From NCBI GenBank assembly GCA_016794035.1, contig JAEUHS010000027.1:1-47331 (forward strand): a stretch of 47,331 bases of DNA, read 5' to 3'. The position numbers and the translations under genes are program-made. The notes below the pieces were generated by a model. It was given only the letters and a program-made list of their open reading frames with translations, was not told the DNA's origin and did not search any database. This DNA comes from Planctomycetota bacterium (lineage in GTDB: Bacteria; Planctomycetota; UBA1135; UBA2386). Every line of letters starts with the position of its first letter. Within the stretch, counting starts at the first letter, position 1. Shown in pieces: positions 23,136 to 31,161 of the stretch.

Positions 23136-25484
23136 TCACTTGCCTCCTGCGGTCGAGGCCGCCTGGTTGGTCGCGGGTTCGAGGTTGCGGCCGAGTCGCA
23201 TCAGGTAGGCGACCATCGCGACGATCTCGGTCTTCGGATCCGCGTCGGTCTTGCCCTGCGTCGCGAGGTTGGCGACCACGGTCGCCGCCTGCGCCTCGTA
23301 GTCGGCGACCGCGTTGACGATCTGCTCGTCGGTGTAGGGGGTGCCGAGCTTCTTCAGCACGCGCATCTTGTCGGCAGCGATGCCCGGTTCGACCTCGGCG
23401 GTGAAGAGCCACGGGAACCCCGGCATGATCGACAACGGCACGACGTTGCGCGGATTCTCCATGTGGTCCCAGTGCCAGGACTCGTTGTACTTCGATCCGA
23501 TGCGCGCCAGATCGGGTCCGGTGCGCTTGCTGCCCCACTGGAACGGGTGGTCCCACATCGACTCCTCGATGCGGCTCGGCGCGCCGTAGCGCAGCTGTTC
23601 GTCGCGGAACGGCCGGATCATCTGCGAGTGGCAGACATAGCAGCCCTCGCGCACGTAGAGGTCGCGGCCGGTCAGCTCGAGCGCGGTGTACGGCTTCACG
23701 CACATCTCCCCGTTCGCCGCCAGCGGCACCTGCTTGTCGGTGATCAGCCCGGGCAGCAGCTCGAACACGCCGCCGACGACGACCGCGATCAGCGTCAGGA
23801 TCGAGAACGCCAACGGCCGTGACTCGATCACCTCGTGCCAGGTGTGGCGCCCCTGGTGCGTCGAGCGGAACAGCATGCCCGCCGCGAACATGACGATCGC
23901 CGCGAGCAGCACGAACCCGAGCACCGCGAGGCCGATGCTAGGCATCGCGAACATCGTCGCCGCGCCCATGCCGAGGAAGCTCAGGATCACCGGCGCGCTG
24001 AACACCAGCCGCGCCGTGCTCGGCTCGCCGGGCAGCGGCATCGTGCGCGTGACGGTCACCTCGGTCTCGATCGTCGTCGCGCGGCCGGACATCGCCGTCG
24101 CGACCAGGTTCCAGACCATCAGCAGCCAGCCGATCAGGAAGAAGCCGCCGCCGATGCTGCGGGCCATGTAGAGCCACTGTTTGTCCTCGAGGATCTGGCT
24201 CCAGTCGGTGTACTGCAGGCCGCCGTCGGGCGTCTGCGCGCGCCACATCAGACCCTGGCTGATGCCGGACACCCACATCGACGCGACGTAGAGCAGGATG
24301 CCGAAGATGCCGATCCAGAAGTGCAGGTCGGCCATCTTCTGGCTGTGCAGCCTGGTGCCGAACAGCCGTGGCACGAGCCAGTAGAACATGCCCGCGGCCA
24401 TGAAGCCGTTCCAGCCGAGCGCGCCGCTGTGCACGTGGCCGATGATCCAGTCGGTGTAGTGGCCGAGCGCGCTGACCGACTTGATCGACAGCAGCGGCCC
24501 CTCGAAGGTCGCCATGCCGTAGAAGGTCACGCCGGCGACGAAGAACTTCAGCACCGGATCGGTGCGCACCTTGTGCCACGCGCCGCGCAGCGTCAGCAGG
24601 CCGTTCAGCATGCCGCCCCACGACGGCGCCCACAGCATCAGGCTGAACAGCATGCCGACCGACTGCGCCCAGTCGGGCAGCGCGGTGTTCAGCAGGTGGT
24701 GCGGCCCGGCCCAGATGTAGATGAACACCAGCGCCCAGAAGTGCACGATCGACAGCCGGTAGCTGAACACCGGCCGGTCCGCCGCCTTCGGCAGGAAGTA
24801 GTACATGATCCCGAGGATCGGCGTCGTCAGGAAGAACGCGACCGCGTTGTGGCCGTACCACCACTGCGTCAGCGCGTCCTGCGCGCCCGAGAACACGCCG
24901 TAGCTCTTCGTGCCCGTCACCGGCAGCGACAGGTTGTTGACGATGTAGAGCACCGCGATGGTCAGGATCGTCGAGATGTAGAACCAGATCGAGACGTAGA
25001 GGCTCTTCTCGTTGCGGATCGCCAGCGTCCAGAAGAAGTTGACCGCGAAGGCGACCCAGACCAGCACGACGGCGATGTCGAGGAACCACTCGAGCTCGGC
25101 GTATTCCTTGCTCTGCGTGATGCCGAACGGCAGCGTCAGCGCCGCCCCGAGGATGATCAGCTGCCAGCCCCACAGGTGGACCTTGCTGAGCAGGTCCGAC
25201 GCCATGCGCGTCTTCAGCAGCCGCTGCGAGCTGTAGTAGATGCCGGCGAACATCATGTTGCCGACCAGCGCGAAGATCACCGCGTTGGTGTGCAGCGGCC
25301 GCAGCCGGCTGAAGGTCAGGAACGAGGTGTCGAAGTTCAGGACCGGGAAGCTCAGCTGCAGCGCGATCAGGAGCCCGACGAGCAGCCCGATCAGGCCCCA
25401 GCCGACGCTGGCCCAGACGAAGCCGCGCACGACGGCGTCGTCGTAGGTCACACGACGGGTCTCGGTGACGGTGGCAGTTTGCAT
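23136..25484 (-). CDS. ccoNO: Fused cbb3 oxidase subunits I and II (CcoN-CcoO)
   Basis: This 782-residue protein reduces O2 to water with high affinity and pumps protons at the inner membrane. The CcoN part (about 1-480) has about twelve helices with haem and CuB ligands: H65 in RPLHTNAV, H212 in WWYGHNAVAFF, H262/H263 in AGPHHLLNT and H350/H352 in IGHVHSGALGWNG. The CcoO part (about 520-782) has one anchor helix, then GRDLYVREGCYVCHSQMIRP with haem c site C615-x-x-C618-H619, and IMPGFPWLF containing a likely Met ligand. N and O are separate genes in proteobacteria; here one uninterrupted frame joins them. It is 10 bp after ccoS. Confidence 0.97.
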   Translation of the reverse strand: MQTATVTETRRVTYDDAVVRGFVWASVGWGLIGLLVGLLIALQLSFPVLNFDTSFLTFSRLRPLHTNAVIFALVGNMMFAGIYYSSQRLLKTRMASDLLSKVHLWGWQLIILGAALTLPFGITQSKEYAELEWFLDIAVVLVWVAFAVNFFWTLAIRNEKSLYVSIWFYISTILTIAVLYIVNNLSLPVTGTKSYGVFSGAQDALTQWWYGHNAVAFFLTTPILGIMYYFLPKAADRPVFSYRLSIVHFWALVFIYIWAGPHHLLNTALPDWAQSVGMLFSLMLWAPSWGGMLNGLLTLRGAWHKVRTDPVLKFFVAGVTFYGMATFEGPLLSIKSVSALGHYTDWIIGHVHSGALGWNGFMAAGMFYWLVPRLFGTRLHSQKMADLHFWIGIFGILLYVASMWVSGISQGLMWRAQTPDGGLQYTDWSQILEDKQWLYMARSIGGGFFLIGWLLMVWNLVATAMSGRATTIETEVTVTRTMPLPGEPSTARLVFSAPVILSFLGMGAATMFAMPSIGLAVLGFVLLAAIVMFAAGMLFRSTHQGRHTWHEVIESRPLAFSILTLIAVVVGGVFELLPGLITDKQVPLAANGEMCVKPYTALELTGRDLYVREGCYVCHSQMIRPFRDEQLRYGAPSRIEESMWDHPFQWGSKRTGPDLARIGSKYNESWHWDHMENPRNVVPLSIMPGFPWLFTAEVEPGIAADKMRVLKKLGTPYTDEQIVNAVADYEAQAATVVANLATQGKTDADPKTEIVAMVAYLMRLGRNLEPATNQAASTAGGK

Positions 25485-25494
25485 GACGTCTTAC

Positions 25495-25680
25495 CTAGGG
25501 TTCAGGAGAGGAAGGTGGTGGTTCGCCCGCGACACGCTCCTCGGCGTCGTCCTCGAGCGGCATCAGACAGAGGCGTTCGGCGTCGCTGCAGTCGCCCTGC
25601 TTCGCGGCGAACACGAACAACACGATCGAGCCGACGACCAGCGCGAGGCTGCAGAACAGCAGCAGCGGCACGATGCTCAT
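25495..25680 (-). CDS. ccoS: cbb3 oxidase assembly protein CcoS
   Basis: A 61-residue protein with one helix (SIVPLLLFCSLALVVGSIVLFVFAAK) followed by the CcoS-like tail QGDCSDAERLCLMPLEDD. CcoS is needed for cofactor insertion into cbb3 oxidase. ATG 25680 overlaps the ccoI stop as ATGA, which settles the start. The gene is too short to stand out except by this context. Confidence 0.88.
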   Translation of the reverse strand: MSIVPLLLFCSLALVVGSIVLFVFAAKQGDCSDAERLCLMPLEDDAEERVAGEPPPSSPEP

Positions 25681-28103
25681 GCGGCCCTCCGGCGCCGGAA
25701 GCGGGTCGCGGTGTGCAGCACCAGCGCGGCCGAACTGATCGGCATCAGCACCGCGCACAGCACCGGCGTCATCGCCGCGGCGAAGCACGCGACCAGCGTC
25801 GAGCTGTTGTAGATCAGCGCCATCGTCAGGTTCGTGCGCACGACGCGCGCGTGCAGGTCGGCGACCTCGAACACGGCGCGCACGGCGCCCGCCTCGGCGC
25901 TGCGGAAGCAGAAGTCGGCGCGGGCCGGCAGCACCGGCCGGTCCATCGCCGGCGTGCCGGCGCAGAACGCGGCCGCGAACGCGGGCGCGTCGTTGAGCCC
26001 GTCGCCGACCATCATCAGGTCGCCGCGATCGAGCGCCTGCACCACGGCCGCCTTGTCGGCCGGCGACATGCCGCCGCGCGCGCGTTCGGCCGCGATGCCG
26101 AGCTGCGCCGCGGCGCGCTGCACGCGGTCGGGCCGGTCGCCGGACAGCAGGTGGATCTCGAGTCCGCGCGCCGTCAGATCCGCGATCTCGTGTGCAGCGC
26201 CGGCGCGGAAGTCCTCCTCGAGCAGGTAGCGGGCCACCAGCTCGCCGTCGCGCGCCAGCACGCATTCGCGGCCGGGCACCGCGGCGGCGGGCACGCCGAC
26301 GAAGGCCCGCCCACCGAGCCGCCATTCGGCGCCGTGCGCGCGGCACACCAGCCCCTGGCCCGCGACCTCGTCGACCTCGACGTCGGCCACGAACGGTGCG
26401 CGGTCGAGGCCCTGCAGGATCGCCTGGCTGACCGGATGGTTGCTGCTCGCCACCATCGTCGCCAGCACCGGCAGCGCCGCGGCCGGCAGTTCGCCGTCGA
26501 CGCGGGCGCGCAGGCCGCCGTGCGTGACGGTGCCGGTCTTGTCGAACACGACCTTGCGCACGCAGCGCGCCTTGTCGAGCAGGCTCCTGCTGCGCACGAA
26601 TACGCCGCGCCGCCGCAGCTGCGCCAGCGACAGGTGGAACGCCAGCGGGGTCGCGATGCCCATCGCGCAGGGGCAGGTGATCACCAGCACCGAGATCGCC
26701 ACCGGCAGCGCGCGGTCCGGATCGATCAGCGACCAGACCCCGGCGCCGAGCGCCGCCGCGACCAGCACGCCGAGCGCGTACGAGCGGTTCAGCCGCTGCC
26801 AGAAGCGCACCCGGCCGCGCGTGTCCTCGCGATCGATCGGCACCTGACCCAGCAGTTCGCCGAGGCCCGAGGTCACGAAGTCCGCGCTCGCCGTGGCGCG
26901 CACGGCGCCGCGCCCGCAGTGGAACGCACCGGCCGGCACCTCGCTGCCGGCCGCGAACGCGCGCGGCTCGCTCTCGCCGTCGATCCAGTCGAGCGAGAAC
27001 CGGCTCGCGGTCGCGACGCGCACGCGCACCGGCACCAGGTCGCCCGGTGCGAGCAGCAGTTCGTCGCCGGGGCGCAGCGTGGCCACCGGCGTCAGCGCGA
27101 CCACGCCGTGCTCGAGCCGGCGCGCACGCATGTGTTCGGCGCCGTCGTCGGCCAGCACCTGATCGCGGCTCTTCGCCAGCGTGCGCTGCTGCAGGAACCG
27201 ACCGCCGAGCATGAAGGCGACGAAGATCGACACCGTGTCGAAGTACACGGCGCCGCCGGTCAGCTGCCCGTAGACCGAGCCGCCGAAGGCCAGCAGCAGC
27301 CCCAGCGAGATCGGCAGGTCCATGTGCACGACGCCGGCGCGCATGCCGGCCAGCGCGGTGCGGAAGAACACCGGCCCGCCGACGACGACGCTCAGCGTGC
27401 CGAGCACCAGCAGCACCTGGCCGAACAGCGTGCGCAGTCCGCCGTCGCCGGCGGCGCTGCCGGCGACCACCCGGTCGAGACCGAAGTAGAGGCTGACGGC
27501 GAGGATCATCGCGTTCATCGCGATCGCCGCGCAGATGCCGAAGCGCAGCAGCAGCCCGGTGTCGCGCACGATCCGGCGGCTCGCCGGCGCCATCTGGTAG
27601 CCGAAGCGCGCGGCGGCGGCGAGGAACGTGGCCGCCGCCCGGCTGCCGCGGTCGTAGATCAGCGTCGCGCGGCCGAGCGACGGATCGAGCCGCAGGTCGC
27701 GCGCGCCCGGCTGGCGCTTCCACACCGTCTGCAGCAGCCAGACGCAGGCGGCGCAGCGGATGCCCTGCACGTCGAGCACCAGCCGCACCGTCGCGCCATC
27801 GCCGGCGGCCAGACGTTCGAGGTCGGGCAGCCAGTCGAACGACGGCAGCCGCGGCACGCTGCCGACCGCCCCGCTGTCGCGGCCGCCGAGATCGTAGAAG
27901 CGCAGCAGCCCCTCGCGGCGCAGCAGCTCGTGCACGACCTCGCAGCCCGCACAGCAGAACGCCGAGCTACGCCGTTCGCCCGGCACCGGTAGGCCACAGT
28001 GCGTACAGCTCGCCCGTCCCCCGGCGACCTCCGTCCTCGCATCCGGAGAATTCCAGGTGCGCGACGACCGTTCGGTCGCAGAGACTTGCGGTCGCAGCCT
28101 CAC
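25677..28103 (-). CDS. ccoI: Copper-translocating P1B-type ATPase for cbb3 assembly (CcoI/FixI)
   Basis: It exports or delivers copper for CuB insertion. Counting from the chosen start, the N-terminus has a metal ribbon C33-T-H-C36...C50-C-A-G-C54, then an HMA domain with C117-A-A-C120. Membrane helices, the CPC metal site (477-479), the phosphorylated D521 in DKTGTVTHGG and the hinge GDGLND near 700 follow. The 808-residue length fits CcoI. The start is uncertain: GTG 28103 is the only in-frame start before the conserved ribbon, has no ribosome site, and lies 10 bp from the divergent TauE-like start. The first 30 residues are not family-like. It heads the cco operon and overlaps ccoS by 4 bp. 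Confidence 0.92.
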   Translation of the reverse strand: MRLRPQVSATERSSRTWNSPDARTEVAGGRASCTHCGLPVPGERRSSAFCCAGCEVVHELLRREGLLRFYDLGGRDSGAVGSVPRLPSFDWLPDLERLAAGDGATVRLVLDVQGIRCAACVWLLQTVWKRQPGARDLRLDPSLGRATLIYDRGSRAAATFLAAAARFGYQMAPASRRIVRDTGLLLRFGICAAIAMNAMILAVSLYFGLDRVVAGSAAGDGGLRTLFGQVLLVLGTLSVVVGGPVFFRTALAGMRAGVVHMDLPISLGLLLAFGGSVYGQLTGGAVYFDTVSIFVAFMLGGRFLQQRTLAKSRDQVLADDGAEHMRARRLEHGVVALTPVATLRPGDELLLAPGDLVPVRVRVATASRFSLDWIDGESEPRAFAAGSEVPAGAFHCGRGAVRATASADFVTSGLGELLGQVPIDREDTRGRVRFWQRLNRSYALGVLVAAALGAGVWSLIDPDRALPVAISVLVITCPCAMGIATPLAFHLSLAQLRRRGVFVRSRSLLDKARCVRKVVFDKTGTVTHGGLRARVDGELPAAALPVLATMVASSNHPVSQAILQGLDRAPFVADVEVDEVAGQGLVCRAHGAEWRLGGRAFVGVPAAAVPGRECVLARDGELVARYLLEEDFRAGAAHEIADLTARGLEIHLLSGDRPDRVQRAAAQLGIAAERARGGMSPADKAAVVQALDRGDLMMVGDGLNDAPAFAAAFCAGTPAMDRPVLPARADFCFRSAEAGAVRAVFEVADLHARVVRTNLTMALIYNSSTLVACFAAAMTPVLCAVLMPISSAALVLHTATRFRRRRAA
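28065..28078. promoter_or_regulatory. Inverted repeat CGACCG-TT-CGGTCG near the cco promoter region
   Basis: A perfect 6-bp inverted repeat lies between the conserved part of ccoI and the divergent TauE-like gene, where promoters for both should be. It is a candidate regulator-binding site. No FNR/FixK-type TTGAT-N4-ATCAA site is present here. Confidence 0.35.
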
Positions 28104-28113
28104 GGATTCGGCA

Positions 28114-28755
28114 ATGCCACTGTTGTTCGAGAGTTTCGTTTTCGGCGCCGCCAACTCGGTGCACTGCGCGTGCATGTGCGGACCGCTGGCGCTCGCATTC
28201 CACGGCGGTGGGGGTGGCTCGTTCTCGTACCACATCGGCCGCACGATCTCGTATGGGGCATTGGGCGTAGGCCTCGGCGCCGCCGGTGCCGCCGTCGGCA
28301 GCCGCGAACTCGGCACGCCGACCGCGTGGGTGTCGTTCGTGCTCGCCGCGGGCCTGCTGCTGATGGTGCTGGTCGGCGAGCGCGGCGCGCTGCGCATCCC
28401 CGGCCTCGGCGCCGTCACGCAGCGACTGCTCGGCCGCGCGCGCGCGTGGCCGCCGTTCTGGCGCGCCCTCGCGCTCGGTCTCGGCACCCCCCTGCTGCCG
28501 TGCGGCCTGCTGTGGTCTGCCTGCGCCGGCGCGGCGGTCGCCGGCACCGGCATCGACGGCGGCGGCGTGATGGTCGGCTTCGCGCTCGGCTCGCTGCCGC
28601 TGCTGTGGTTCGCGCAGTCGCAGGCCGGCCGGCTCGCGCGCCGCTTCGGCCCGCGCACGATGCAGTGGGTACAACGTGCGGCGATGCTGTCGGCGGCGGC
28701 GATCCTGGTCTGGCGCGGCGTGCTCGCCCTGCAAGGAGAGAGCTGTTGCCACTGA
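28114..28755 (+). CDS. TauE/SafE-like membrane protein linked to cbb3 oxidase (COG2836 type)
   Basis: A 213-residue integral membrane protein with about six helices. The N-terminal FGAANSVHCACMCGPLALAF is the typical cysteine-bearing first helix of the COG2836 group found next to ccoGHIS genes; HCxCMCGP is the likely metal-handling element. Later helices include WVSFVLAAGLLLMVLVG and ALGLGTPLLPCGLLWSACAGAAVAGT. Homologues are proposed to help copper handling or c-type cytochrome/oxidase maturation. It is divergent from ccoI, so one intergenic region could control both units. ATG 28114 is preferred to an earlier in-frame start at 28057 that would run into ccoI. Confidence 0.85.
   Translation: MPLLFESFVFGAANSVHCACMCGPLALAFHGGGGGSFSYHIGRTISYGALGVGLGAAGAAVGSRELGTPTAWVSFVLAAGLLLMVLVGERGALRIPGLGAVTQRLLGRARAWPPFWRALALGLGTPLLPCGLLWSACAGAAVAGTGIDGGGVMVGFALGSLPLLWFAQSQAGRLARRFGPRTMQWVQRAAMLSAAAILVWRGVLALQGESCCH
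28733..28738 (+). promoter_or_regulatory. Ribosome binding site AAGGAG deciding a TTG start
   Basis: AAGGAG lies inside the end of the TauE-like gene, 7 nt before TTG 28746. It selects TTG over the in-frame GTG at 28758 for the downstream gene. Confidence 0.7.
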
Positions 28756-29519
28756 CCGTGCGCGTCGCGTCCTGGAACGTGCACAAGTGCACCGGCGGGC
28801 TCGACCGGCGCCACGACCCGGCGCGCACGGCCGCGGTGCTGGCCGCCCTGGACGCCGACGTCGTGCTGCTGCAGGAGGTGGCACAGAACGGTCGCTGGTA
28901 CGGCGGCCACGGCACGCGCCAGGTCGACGTGCTCGGCGATGCGCTCGGCCTCCCGCACCGCAGCTACGTGGTCAACGTGCGCTTCGGGCCGCGGCGCGGC
29001 GAGTACGGCAACGCGATCCTCAGCCGCCACGCGATCGCGACCAGCGAGAACATCGACCTCACCCTCTCCGGCCGCAAGTCGCGCAGCGTGCTGCACGCCG
29101 AACTGCGGCTGCCGGTGGCCGCCGGCCACACGCGCACGCTGCACGTGTTCAACCTGCACCTCGGCCTCGGCGAACGCGAGCGCCTCGAGCAGCTGCGCCG
29201 CTTCCTCGCCAACCACACGGTGCAGCACATCCAGCACCGCACGCCGACGATCGTCGCCGGCGACTTCAACGACGTCTGGGGCACGCTCGGCAAGAAGGTG
29301 CTCGAGCCGGCCGGCTTCCGTGGGCCATCGCGGCCGCTGCGCACGTTCCCGGCCTGGGCACCGGTGCGCGCGCTCGATTCCCTGCGCGTGCGCGGCGACG
29401 TGCAGGTCGTGCGGCTCGACCGCGTACGCACGCGGCTCACCCGCGTGGCGTCCGACCACCTGCCGCTGCTCGCCGAACTGCAGGTCGCGCCGCCGCACGG
29501 CGACGACGCGACCGCGTAG
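28746..29519 (+). CDS. Endonuclease/exonuclease/phosphatase (EEP) family protein
   Basis: A 257-residue metal-dependent phosphodiesterase or phosphatase fold. Motifs in order are VRVASWNVHKCTGG (Asn metal site), ADVVLLQEV (catalytic Glu), NAILSRHAI, LHVFNLHLGLG, TIVAGDFNDVW (Asp-Asn) and VASDHLPLLAEL (Asp-His pair). All core residues of the family are present. No signal peptide or lipid anchor is visible. The TTG start overlaps the end of the TauE-like gene by 10 bp and is coupled to it. The substrate (DNA, phospholipid, inositol phosphate) cannot be told; relatives near phospholipases are often annotated as phospholipase D-region proteins. Confidence 0.88.
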   Translation: MPLTVRVASWNVHKCTGGLDRRHDPARTAAVLAALDADVVLLQEVAQNGRWYGGHGTRQVDVLGDALGLPHRSYVVNVRFGPRRGEYGNAILSRHAIATSENIDLTLSGRKSRSVLHAELRLPVAAGHTRTLHVFNLHLGLGERERLEQLRRFLANHTVQHIQHRTPTIVAGDFNDVWGTLGKKVLEPAGFRGPSRPLRTFPAWAPVRALDSLRVRGDVQVVRLDRVRTRLTRVASDHLPLLAELQVAPPHGDDATA

Positions 29520-29609
29520 CGGCTCGCCGCGTTCGCCGGCGGGCGGCATGCGCACAGTGCCCCGACCGAACGGGCCCCTGTCCGCACCGCCTGACCGCAC
29601 GTTGCGCCC

Positions 29610-29615
29610 TAGCCT
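29610..29615 (+). promoter_or_regulatory. -10-like TAGCCT before the cytochrome/EB_dh gene
   Basis: TAGCCT ends 6 nt before ATG 29622 and there is no Shine-Dalgarno sequence. It predicts a leaderless transcript. Confidence 0.5.
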
Positions 29616-29621
29616 CAGGCC

Positions 29622-31151
29622 ATGGACCTCACCCCGCTGGTGCGCCTGGTCTGGCCGATCGCCACCGCTCTCACCGTCGCCACCTGCGCCACCTCGCCGC
29701 CGCCGTCCACGGCCGCCGCCGCCGCCGGCAGCGGTGCCGCGCTCTACGCCCGCCACTGTGCCGTCTGCCACGGCGCCGATGGCAGCGGCGACACGGTGGT
29801 GTCGCAGCTGCTGCGACCGCGCCCGAACGCGTTCCGCCTCGGCCTGTTCAAGCTGGTCAGCACCGACAACGGCATGCCGAGCGACGACGACCTGGTCGCG
29901 ACGCTGCGGCGCGGCATGCCCGGCTCGACGATGATGTCGTGGGGCTGGCTGCCCGACGCCGACCTGCGCGCGCTGGCGGCCGAGGTGCGGCGGCTCGCGG
30001 TGCACGGCCGCGCCGACTCGATCCGCCGCACGGCGCTGGCGACCAACCGGCCGATCACCGAGACCGAGGCGATCGCCGCGGCCGAACAGGAACTCGCGCC
30101 GGGCGACCCGATCGACGTCGGCACGCCGGTGCCGCCCAACGCCGACAACCTCGCCGAAGGCGAACGGCTCTACCGCCAGCACTGCAGCGGCTGCCACGGC
30201 ACCGACGGCCGCGGCCTGCCCGCCAGCGCCGACTGGCCGACCGACGGCACCTGGCTGTGGCCGCGCGACTTCACGGCCGGCTACCTGCGCGGCGACGCGA
30301 CCTACCGCGACCTCGCCAGCCGCGTGCGCGCCGGCATGCCGGGCGCGCACATGCCGCCGACCCGCCTGTCGGTCGCCGAGACCGAGGCCCTGGTCGGCTA
30401 CCTGCAGAGCCTGATCGCCGAAGACGCGAGCGCGCACCACACCCAGTGGCGCCGCACCGTGCGCGTGCAGCAGACCGGTTCGCTGCCGGCCGACGACGAC
30501 GCGGCCGCCTGGGCGCGCCTCGACACCGTGCGGCTGCCGCTGGCGCCGCTGTGGTGGCGCCCCGAGGCCTGCTCGGAGCTGTGGCTGACCGCCGCGCACG
30601 ACGGCACCGACATCGCGCTGCGCCTGCAGTGGGCCGATGCGAGCCGCGACGACACCGCCGTGCCGACCTCGACCATCAGCGACGGGGTCGCGATCCAGTT
30701 CGCGCCGACGCTCGACCCGCCGCTGTTCGCGATGGGCAGCGCCGAGCAGCCGGTCAACGTCTGGCGCTGGCACGCCTACGACCCGAAGGTCCTCGCCGGC
30801 ATGGCCGATCTGCTCGGCCGCACGCACGAGGGCCTCGACGTGCCGCTCGGCGGCACCCGGCCGCGGCCGCGCGGCGAGTCGCTGGCGTTCCGCGGCGTCG
30901 CGTCCGCCGCCCGGGAGACCGGCTCCGGCCTGCCGCTGGCGGTCGCGACCGAGTGGCGCGACGGCCGCTGGACGGCGACGTTCCGCCGCTCGCTGCACGC
31001 GCGCAGCAGCAACGAGGTCGACCTCGCGGCGGCGACGCCGGTGCTGTTCGCGTTCGCGGTCTGGGACGCACACCTCGACCGGCACGCCGGTTCGAAGGCG
31101 ATCACGACCTGGCACGCGCTCGAACTGGAGCGTCGAGGCACGCGCCGGTAA
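29622..31151 (+). CDS. Dihaem cytochrome c fused to ethylbenzene-dehydrogenase-like haem domain
   Basis: An exported electron-transfer protein of 509 residues. The N-terminal hydrophobic segment (LVRLVWPIATALTVATCATS) is a signal or anchor. Two cytochrome c modules follow, with CAVCH at 46-50 and CSGCH at 188-192; GMPGSTMMSWGW and GMPGAHMPPTRLS supply likely Met ligands. The C-terminal domain (about 285-505) resembles EB_dh/DMSO-reductase gamma-type haem b domains: ELWLTAAHDGTDIALRLQWAD, DGVAIQFAP, FAMGSAEQPVNVWRWHA (Met ligand candidate), and a final WHALEL. The protein would carry three haems. No molybdenum enzyme is encoded nearby, so its partner may be the cbb3 oxidase or an unseen dehydrogenase; that is inference. 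Confidence 0.85.
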   Translation: MDLTPLVRLVWPIATALTVATCATSPPPSTAAAAAGSGAALYARHCAVCHGADGSGDTVVSQLLRPRPNAFRLGLFKLVSTDNGMPSDDDLVATLRRGMPGSTMMSWGWLPDADLRALAAEVRRLAVHGRADSIRRTALATNRPITETEAIAAAEQELAPGDPIDVGTPVPPNADNLAEGERLYRQHCSGCHGTDGRGLPASADWPTDGTWLWPRDFTAGYLRGDATYRDLASRVRAGMPGAHMPPTRLSVAETEALVGYLQSLIAEDASAHHTQWRRTVRVQQTGSLPADDDAAAWARLDTVRLPLAPLWWRPEACSELWLTAAHDGTDIALRLQWADASRDDTAVPTSTISDGVAIQFAPTLDPPLFAMGSAEQPVNVWRWHAYDPKVLAGMADLLGRTHEGLDVPLGGTRPRPRGESLAFRGVASAARETGSGLPLAVATEWRDGRWTATFRRSLHARSSNEVDLAAATPVLFAFAVWDAHLDRHAGSKAITTWHALELERRGTRR

Positions 31152-31161
31152 GACTGCCGGC

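Noticed and set aside
23835..27992. A 1385-codon plus-strand open frame opposite ccoNO and ccoI
   Set aside because: Low-complexity Arg/Gln/His/Ala composition, antisense to highly conserved oxidase and ATPase genes.
28030..28120. FNR/FixK anaerobox before the cco operon
   Set aside because: No TTGAT-N4-ATCAA or close variant exists there; only the unrelated CGACCG-TT-CGGTCG repeat is seen.
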